Positions 1-9,000 of a stretch of DNA of 45,676 nucleotides are shown here, one piece after another. Origin of the DNA: an uncultured Verrucomicrobiales bacterium (lineage in GTDB: Bacteria > Verrucomicrobiota > Verrucomicrobiia > Verrucomicrobiales > Akkermansiaceae); NCBI GenBank assembly GCA_937905985.1, contig CALCWC010000097.1, forward strand, positions 1 to 45,676. The letters run 5' to 3'. The notes below the pieces were generated by a model. The model saw only the letters and a list, made by a program, of their open reading frames with translations. It was not told the DNA's origin and did no database searches. Each line of letters begins with the position of its first letter. Position 1 is the stretch's first letter. The position numbers were made by a program, and so were the translations under genes.

Positions 1-13
1 TCCAAGCGCCCCC

Positions 14-50
14 TTTCGGTTCCCGAAACACAAACAAACGGAAACCGAAA
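14..50 (-). terminator. Possible hairpin terminator after the giant gene
   Basis: A 12-base inverted repeat (positions 14-25 and 39-50, with one G-T pair) encloses an A/C-rich 13-base loop just downstream of the stop codon of the giant minus-strand gene. There is no T-run after the stem on the minus strand, so it is not a textbook intrinsic terminator. It may end transcription weakly or protect the mRNA 3' end. Confidence 0.4.
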
Positions 51-62
51 TCTTTCTTCCGG

Positions 63-3000
63 CTACTTCCTCCGTCTGCGGGCAGCCAGGGCCGCCAGCG
101 CCAGCAGGCTCAGCGTGCCGCTGGCAGGTTCAGGGATGCGGTAGATGTACACCGCGCCCACGTTGCCGCCGTTGCCGCCCGTGCCTGTGGCGGTGGAGTA
201 GCGGATGTAGAACTCCTCCTTGCGCCCACCGAAGGCTTCATTGCCGAAGACTGTGGAGGCATCCACGCCCTGGGTCCAGTCGATGTTCTCACCGAAGCTG
301 CTCATGTCCGTCACGCCGAAGGCAAGATCGTACTTGCCGAACCAGCCCAGCCCCAGCACTCCGGCCAGGTCGTTGTCGGAGAGCTTGGCTCCCTGGGCAA
401 TGGTGAGCGCACCCGTGAGGTTGAGGCCACCCGTGCCGCCGGCGGCGGACACGTCATATATGGCGGTGTCGTTAAGCGTCAGGCTGCCGTTCAGCACGGA
501 AGCCGAACCGGAGGAGCCTGTAGTGGATTCGCCCTTCGCAGTAAGAGTGCCGCTCACCACCGCTTTGCCCACGTTGGAGCCATTCTGGATTTCCAGCTTG
601 TCGTTGGAGCCGATGGTCAGATCCGTGATACTCACGCTGGCGGCATTCTGGATGGACAGGATGGAATCGTTGGCGGGATTGCTGTTGTCCACGGTAACGG
701 AGCCGCGGAAACCGTCCACACCGCCCTCGAAGGTCTGGGAACCGTCGCCGGAGTAGGTGACATCCAGGTTCCCGCCCAGCTTGCCGGCATAGGTATAGGT
801 GCTGTCACCGGTGATTTCCAGTATCTTGTTGCCGGTGCTCCCGGCGCCGCTCACCACCATGGCGCGGTTGGCATCCGGGCCGGAGATGTTGTCGGTCAGA
901 CCCACCACCTTGGCATGAGCCGTGTCCACAATCACGTTCACGGAGGCGGACTGCGGAGCATCCTCATCGTAATACGCTTCCAGGATGGCACCGGCGGCTA
1001 CGTTGTTGTCCTTGATGGTCAGGTTCATGCCGGAACCGCTGGCGGCATCGGCGCCCACACCGTACTGCAGCGTGCCCTTGTAGTCGCCGCCCTCCGGTGT
1101 GGCATCACCAATGTTGAACTGCGCCGACTTGGTATCGACTGCTTTGGTGTTGACAACACGGAGGTTCGTGGCCACGGGGGCACCCTCGCTGGTAGAATCC
1201 GTGTTGCTCAGCCTCTTGGCATTCAGCACAAGGTCGGTACCTTCGGCGGTAGCACCGTTCAGCTCCACCACGGCTGTGCCACCGCCCGTTGCGGCAAGCT
1301 CACCCACCGTGCTGGTGGCGCCGCCGATGGTCAGCTTGCCGCCGCCGGCAACCTGCGCCTTGCCGTCAGGCAGGCTCACATTGCCAGCCACGTTCGCGGT
1401 GACTCCGGAGCGCACGATGAGGTTCTGGTCCGTGCCGGCGGTGGCAGAGTGCACCTCGCCCATCGTGTACACAGGATTTGCTTGCGAACCCGTGTTCAAA
1501 TCCAGCGTGGTATTGCCCCCCATCACCACATGCTCACCCAGCTGGCTGCTGTAGTGGAATACGGTGGTGGAACGGTTGTCCTTATCGTCAACAAAGTCCT
1601 CTGCTGTGAGCGTGGTCGTATCCGTGATGGTCACGCGGTTGCTGAAATCAGTCAACTTAGCTCCGGCTTCCAGGGCGCTGCCATCAACAGTGGCAGGTAG
1701 CCCAGAGGACGCTTCAAAGTAAATAGGAGCCGTACCAACGGTCTTGACTACGCCCATGCCAGATACCGGCACTTCAGCAGACAAGCCGAGCCCCCAGCCC
1801 GCCTCATCCGTTCGGAACGTGAGTTCGCCTTCGTTCTGAATAATGCACCCGGAACTTTCTTTCTGCAGAATCTGATCGGCAGAAAGCGTCATCTCTGCAC
1901 CAGGCTCATTATATACGCGGGTAATGTGCATAATGACGTAGGGAAGGTCTGGAACCAGCATTTTGCCGTCCTCGCCCCAAACGCGGCCGATGTTGGCCAC
2001 GCCTTCGTTCACTACTGCCTGCAGGTCGATGTAACCCATAGTAGAATAGTTGAACAAGCCCTGGTTGTGGATAATGCCGCCGCCAGCTTCGGTGTATTGC
2101 GAATCCAGAATATCCAAAACGGCATTCTGCTCAATCTCAAACTGACTGTACTCACCAGGAACGACATTCATCTCAAAGTGGGCTGTGGTGCCTTCGCGAA
2201 CAATCAATGAAGTTGCCTTATTGGAGCTCATAACAATATCATATGTCTCAAGCGGATTCTGACGAACGAAATTGAAGGTGCCGCCGCCGCCGATTACCAT
2301 TGTAGCTACCTGAGTATTGCCAGGCTGACCTGTCTGATTACTTATGTTGGGCGCAACAGAAATCGTAACTGTTGAATCTTCTTTCTCTGAAATGAAATAG
2401 GCAGTTTGCTGAAGCCCAATATACGTATTGGTAGCATCGGGATCAAGAGCTTTGTTCCAGTTTGCTACGCCTTCATGGTGTATTGTCTGACTTTGATAAG
2501 TATAGTTATAATCTGCATCCCACACACCGTCCGCCAGCTTACCGTTGCCATCGCGGTTGTTCCAGTAGAGGCCGGGGTTCTCCTTTACAAGAAAGAGTTC
2601 AGCATCAGTAAAGTAGTATATTCCACTCGATGAGTAGTGCTGCTCTCCAGCATAGACCAAATGAACCACATCTGTCAAATCTCCCTGATAATTGGTCACT
2701 GCAACCCTTGCGACAGGCAGGTCAGCCGGGACACTGTGCTCAGGATTTCTAGACGGGAAGTCCAAACGCCCATCAATATCAGCAATTTTCACCTTGTTGT
2801 TGTCACCGGTAAACTCGATGTTGGAAACATCAATAACAGAGCCCGTGCCCAAATTCAGGTTCTGCACGGCAAGCATGTCGGTGCCGGCCAGCTTCACGAT
2901 GGCGCCGCCGCCCACATTCAGTGTACCGTTGTTGTCCACGCCACCAGTCAGCTCCAGCTTGGTGCCGTCTCGCAGTGACACCGTGCCGCTACCGGAAATA

Positions 3001-6000
3001 GTCCCTGTAGTAAGGACAACGTTGGCATCTACGGTCAGTGTGGCACCGTCTCCGACAGTCAAACGCGTGGTATCCAGGGTTCGGGCGACCTGGGGATCCG
3101 TATGCAGGGTGACATCCGCCCCGGACTGCACGACCATGGTGCCGGCAGCAAGGTCGGACTCAATGTTCGCCACGTTGGAAACATTATTGTTGAAGACCAC
3201 GTTTGAGCCGGTAGTGAATGGCTGCGGCGCATCAGCAATGTCTTTCCAAGGCATATTGGTGGAGACTTCGTTCCATGTGCCCGTTCCGGAGGCGTTATCA
3301 CCGGTCCAGATCAGGACATCCGTCGGCTCGTCAAAGGTGAGCAGCAGGTTGTTGTCGGAATCAACACTGAGCGTATAGGAATCGCTGAGAGTCGAACCGA
3401 GCAGAACTTCATACGAATTGAGGTTTCCATATGTGAGAGAGCCGTTGCCGCCTACAGAGTTGAGCACCTTAACCGGTTCTTCCTCCATACCGGAGAGGTT
3501 CATGCCTGAGAGATCCAGGGTCATGCCATCGGTCAGGATGAGATTGCCGGTGTAGTCTGCCGCCTTGGGGAGGGTCAGGGTGCCATCCAGAGTGAGCGTA
3601 GACCCTTCCCCTATCTCCATGGTGCAGGCGGTGAACGTGAGATTGTTCAGGGTAACCTGCGATTCCCCGGCAAGGGTCACCGTCTCCACCTTGAAATCGG
3701 AGGCGTAGGTACCGGTGGCGCCGTGGGTGAACGCCACGGTCTGGGCCAGCACAAAGGCTGTGGAGCGGTAGCCGGTGGTGGCGTCGAACTCCACGGTGCC
3801 GCCCTGTACGGAATCCGTCTTGCCGTAGATGTTGCCAGCCACGGCTGCGCCGTCCTTCAGCACCACCTTGGTGCCGCCGTTCACGGTGTCGCCGGCACCG
3901 CCGCCGTACACGTTGCCGCGCACCAGGCCGCCGGCCAGGGTGACGGAGGTGCCGCCGTTCACGGTGCCGCCGACGCCGCCGCCGTACACGTTGCCGTTCA
4001 CCACGGCATCACCGGAGATGACCACGCTGGCACCGCTGTTCACGGTGCCGGCCACGCCGCCGCCGTACACGTTGCCCTTGAACAGGCCGCCGCGAAGATC
4101 CAGCGCGGTGGAACCGATGGTGTTGCCGCCGTCGTGCACGCCGCCGTATATGCTGTCGTCAAACACGCCGCCTGTGGTCACCAGGCGGGCCTCCCCGGTT
4201 ATATTGCTCTTGTAGCTGCCGGCATAGGAGGCCCTGTTGGAGTTCGAGTAGGATGCAAAGGTGCCGCCGTTGACTTCCACATAGACGTTGCCCTTTATGG
4301 TTCCACCATTGTCCGCGCCAAAGAGCATGGCCTTGCCGTTGCCGCTGTTCTCCACTTTCACGGAGGCGTCACCCGTCAACGTGCCGCCTCTGTGGGCGGC
4401 AATCCAGCCGTAATAGCCGCTGTTGTTTTGCATGGTAACATCCTTCACCAGCATGTAGACATCCCCGGTGTAGTCGCCGACGTTGGCATGCAGCTGCGCA
4501 ACGTTCGAGCCGCCTGTCACGGAGGTGTAGACGCCTGTGGCGCTCTTCCCGGTCGCGGTTGCATTCGTCCGGGCGTTATATTCGCCTTTGGCGGTCAGCC
4601 CCAGCCCGGTGTAGCCGATGGAGTCATCCGTGGGCTGAACCCAGTGGATGATGGCCGTGGTGTTGCCCACCAGGTAGAGGCCTTCCGCATTCTCATAGTG
4701 GCCCGGAGCCAGCGCGGGCGCATACGCACCTGCGGCTGCGCTCACCGTGCCCATGGTCACCGGGGAGCTGCCGCTCCAGCTGATGCTCACGCCGTTGGTG
4801 GAGCCGGCGCTGCTCTCCAGGCTCTCGCCAATCATCATGTCGCCCAGCCACACGAAGTAGCCGGCGCTGTAGCCGCTCGGCAGGTCGCTGCCCGTGATGT
4901 AGGTGATGCGCAGCGCCTCCGCGTTCTGGGACATATCCATGGAGTACAGGATATCGTTGCCCCACTGGATGTAGGCCTCGTTCACCTTCAGCACGCCCTG
5001 CTGGCTGCCGTTGCCCACGGTGATGGAGAGCAGTTCCCCCGTGTTCCAGGTGCCGGGTTCGCCGGGCGTGCCGCCATCCCCCACCAGCAGGGAGGAGATG
5101 TCCACGGTGTAGCTGCCGGTCACATCAAGCCCGGCCGCTGCCCAGGTCGTGGCAACCGTGCCGCCCTGCGCGGGCGTGAGGTTCAGGTTCGTGAAGGCGC
5201 TGCCGGTGGCGCCCATGCGCGCCTGGCCCATGGTGCGGCCGCCGTAGCCGAGCGCCTTGGCCACGTTGCCGGCGATAATCAGCTCACCCTGGTTGGAGGG
5301 GTGCAGGCCATCGTCAATAAACATGCGCCGCACACCCGTGTTCACCTTGTCATCTGCCAGGGCGATCATGCCCTCGCTCGAGTTCACCACGGTGATGTTG
5401 GCCTTGTCGGCCTTGGTGGCCACCCAATCGCGCAGCACCTGGTTGAAGGCCGTCATCTTGTCGAAGTCGCTCTGTGCCGCATGCGCGCCGTTGCCCGTGC
5501 GGTAGCCGTACCACGTGGGCATGTCCAGCAGCACAAGCTTGGCTTTCGGATTCGCCTGCAGCATGGAGTCCAGGATGACGTCGAACGTCCCGTTGGTGCC
5601 GCCGAACTGTCCGTTCTCGTAGTCGAACATGGCTTTCACCACAGCCGCATAATTGGCATCGGTGAGGGTGTTGCCGTAGTCGGAGAGCAAATCGTTCGTG
5701 CCCAGCAGCATGAAGAAGGTGTCCGGCGCGGCGTCTCCGCTGTACACGGGGCCGGTGTAGGCATTGCCGTCCCTCCCGGTTGCCTTCTGCCCCAGCCAGT
5801 TCTGGATGGAGGACCAGCCCAGACGGTTGGTGCCGGTCTCGGTGGCTGCCGTCTCGTAGGAGCGCACGGAGGCCTGCGCGCTGTGCGTGTTGGCGAAGGT
5901 GCGGTTGCCGTAGCTGTCCGTGAACGGGGCGTTCTGGCGGTTTGTGTGCACGTTCTGGAAGTAGCCTTCCTCCGCCTGGCCTATGCCCTCGTCCGCCAGG

Positions 6001-9000
6001 ATCTTGAAGAAGGAATAGCGCCAGGAATGCTGGGTGTCCACGCCGTCGGTGATGGAATCGCCCACGTACATCACCTTGCCCAAGCTGTTGCCGAATTCAG
6101 GCTCGGGCTGCGTGGCAAAGGTGAGCGTCAAATGCCCGTCCGAATCTCCCAGGGTGGCCTGGACGCCGGAGGCGAGCCCCTTCAGCGTGGCACCGCTGTA
6201 GTCCAGCACGCCGCTGTAGGAGGCCAGGTTCACCGTGGTGCCTGCGGCGTAGGCGATATTGCTGACATCCAGGTTGCCGCCCAGGGTCAGGTTGCCGCCA
6301 ACCGTCAGCTTGTCGGTCCCGGCAAGCTTCAGCGTGGCACCGTTCGCCACGGTCATGGCGCTGGTGGTGGTGAGGGAGTTGCCCAGCACCAGGCTGCCGC
6401 CGTTCACGGCCACCGCGCCGGCATTCGCAACCGCGCTGTCCAGGGCCAGCGTGCCGTCTTTCACGGTGATAGTGCCATCGAACGCGCTCATGTCGCCCTT
6501 GAACGTCTGCGTGCCCGCGCCGTCCATCGCCAGATTCACATGGTTCTTCACGGTGGCGGAGGTGGCATACTCGCCCGCGCCCGCAATGGTGATGGTGTGC
6601 ACATCGGTGCCGTAGGAAACGAAATCCTTATTCTGCCCGAACGTGTAGGCGCCGGAGTAGATGGTGGTGCTCTCGGTCATGCCTGCGGCATGGCGGATGC
6701 CCTGCACCGTGATGTCGGCGCCAAGGCCCAGGCCGAGTATGTTGGTTCCGCCCAGGGCGGCCTTGTCGAAGGTCAGGACGCTGTTGGCCGCCACGTCCGC
6801 ATCGTTGAATTGGTAGCCCGTGCGGCGCGTGCCTCCGTCGGACTCGCCGCGCAGCACGATCTCGCCCGTGAAGCTGCCGCCGTTGATATTGTAGATGGAG
6901 GTGTTGGCATGGGCGGAGTTGCCCAGGTAGATGGTGGCGGGGCTGTCGTCCGCATTGGTCAGGTTGGTGATGTTCACCTGCGCATGATAGCCTTGGCCTC
7001 CTGTGTTGCTGGAAATCACACTCACGTGGCCTTGGCCGCTCACCGCCAGGTTGCCGATGGTGTAGGTGCGCGCTGCACCGTCACCGCGCATGCCGATGGT
7101 GGTGGGAGTGGTGGAATCACCGCTGCTCAGCACCACGCTGCCCAGGTTCGCATCCGCACTGTTGATGAGTTTGACGGTGTGCCCGCCGGTGACTGCCAGG
7201 GTGCCGTTGTTGGTGATGCCGGTGATGGTGGCGTCCGTCGCCATGGTGGCGGAGGCCCCGGCGTTCACCGACAGGTTGGCGTTGGTGATGCTGCCGGTGA
7301 AGGTGGCCTGCGTGGTGTCTTTCACGTTCACGTTCAGCGTGCCGTTGCCCTTGGCAAAGTTGCCGGTCAGGGTCACCGGCGCGTTGTTGGTGACGTTGAT
7401 GTTGAGCGTGCCGGAATTGCCCATGGCGCCCACGGCAATGGTGCCGCCGGGGTTGTTGCTCAAGGTGAATTCGGTTACACCACCCGCAGACTTGATGATC
7501 TTGCCGGTCCACTGGCTCAAGTCGCCCTGCATCACGAAATAGACTGGGTTCTTATCCCACGCGTGCTCGAAATCGCCGCTACCGGAGATGCTGCCGGTGA
7601 AGTAGGTGATGCCGGCGGTGCCGGAGGAGCCGTTCGTCAATTTCAAAGCGGATGCAGATGCACTCGGATTGGTAAGGATGATGTTGGCGTTGTGGCTTTT
7701 CTGAATCCAGCCGGTAACGCCTTTCAGCTCAATGCTGGAGGTGGAGGTGGCCAGTCCCGTTCCTGCGGTGCTATAGTTCAGGCCAACGTCGGTGATGCTG
7801 CCGCTCAGCGCCACGCTGCCGGCCCAGTCGTTGCCAAGGCTCAGATTGCCATTGAGCACCTTGCTGCCGCTTGCCAGGGCGTAGGTGCCCTCGCCGTGCA
7901 GCTTGGCACCGGGGGTGAAAGAGTCGCTGGATGAAGCTGCGGTGAGGGTGACGTCCTTCTTGATGGAGACATCCGTGGCACTCAGGATGTTGTAGGACCC
8001 GCCCTCCGCTACGTCTTCATGGGTGTCCATGTCCTGGTTCACGTAGTAGGTGGTGCCGGCGGGGGTGAAGGTGACGATGATGTCGCCGGCACCCTTGGTC
8101 TTGGAGGTGCTGTCCACATAGGTGCCACCGGTGATGGCGGTGCCATGGGAAGCGGTGGCGCTCCCCGTTCCCTTCACCAGATAGTACTGGCCGGGGTTGG
8201 AGAGGAAGCCGCTGCCCTTCGCCTCGTATGAATACGTCTGCCCCGTGGAGTCGAACACCTCGAATGCGCCGATGTTGTTGGTATTGAGCGTGACCGCGCC
8301 GTTGAGGGCCAGGGAGCCGCCGTCAAGCAGGATGGTGCCGTTCACATCCAGGCTGCCGGAAAGGGTCAGCGCGCCCGCACCCTCCTTCGCAATGGCGCCC
8401 ACGCCGGTCAAGTTGCCGGAGACGGTGAGGTTGGCATCGCCCTTGAAGGTGATGTCGTGGCCCTGGCGCTTCACGGAAAGGCTCATGTTGGAATTGGCCT
8501 GCGTTTCGATGTAGATGTCATTCGCGAGCGTCAGGTCGTTGCCGGACAGGGTGCCGCCGGACAATACGAAGTTGGAGGCGAACGTGCCGCGCCCGGAACC
8601 GGCCCCGTTAAAGTTCAGGGTTCCGGAATGGACGTCAATGGCGCCGCCGCCGGTAATGGTGGCGTTGATCACATAAAAGGTGCTGGGTCCATCTATGGTG
8701 AGCGTGTGCCCGCCCATTTCTATGGAGGTGGCGTTGTGACCTTGGGCGATGAGACCGAAATTTTTCTGGGCCTTCACCTTGGAATCGGCTTCCAACACCA
8801 GGTGGTTCGCAACCTGGCGCAGGTTGGCTCCCATGTCTCCCCCCGTGTTGGTGAGGGTGCCGCCGTTCATGACGATGGTGTACTCGGTGTTGGTGCCCTG
8901 AGAGCCGTTCACGTCCAGCGTGCCGTTGGCTGCGACCTCAATGCGGTGGGAGGCGCCGGACGCGCCGAGCGCACTGTTGTTGCCCACCTTCACCGTGCCG

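Noticed and set aside
3826..4083. CRISPR-like array from the regularly spaced repeats
   Set aside because: The repeats are in frame within a coding gene, the intervening sequences are similar to one another, and no cas genes are present.
3723..7934. A 1403-codon open frame on the plus strand, antisense to the giant gene
   Set aside because: It is His/Ala/Gly/Val-rich with no domain, has no promoter or start context, and follows from the GC-rich repeat codons of the real gene on the other strand, whose domains are recognisable.
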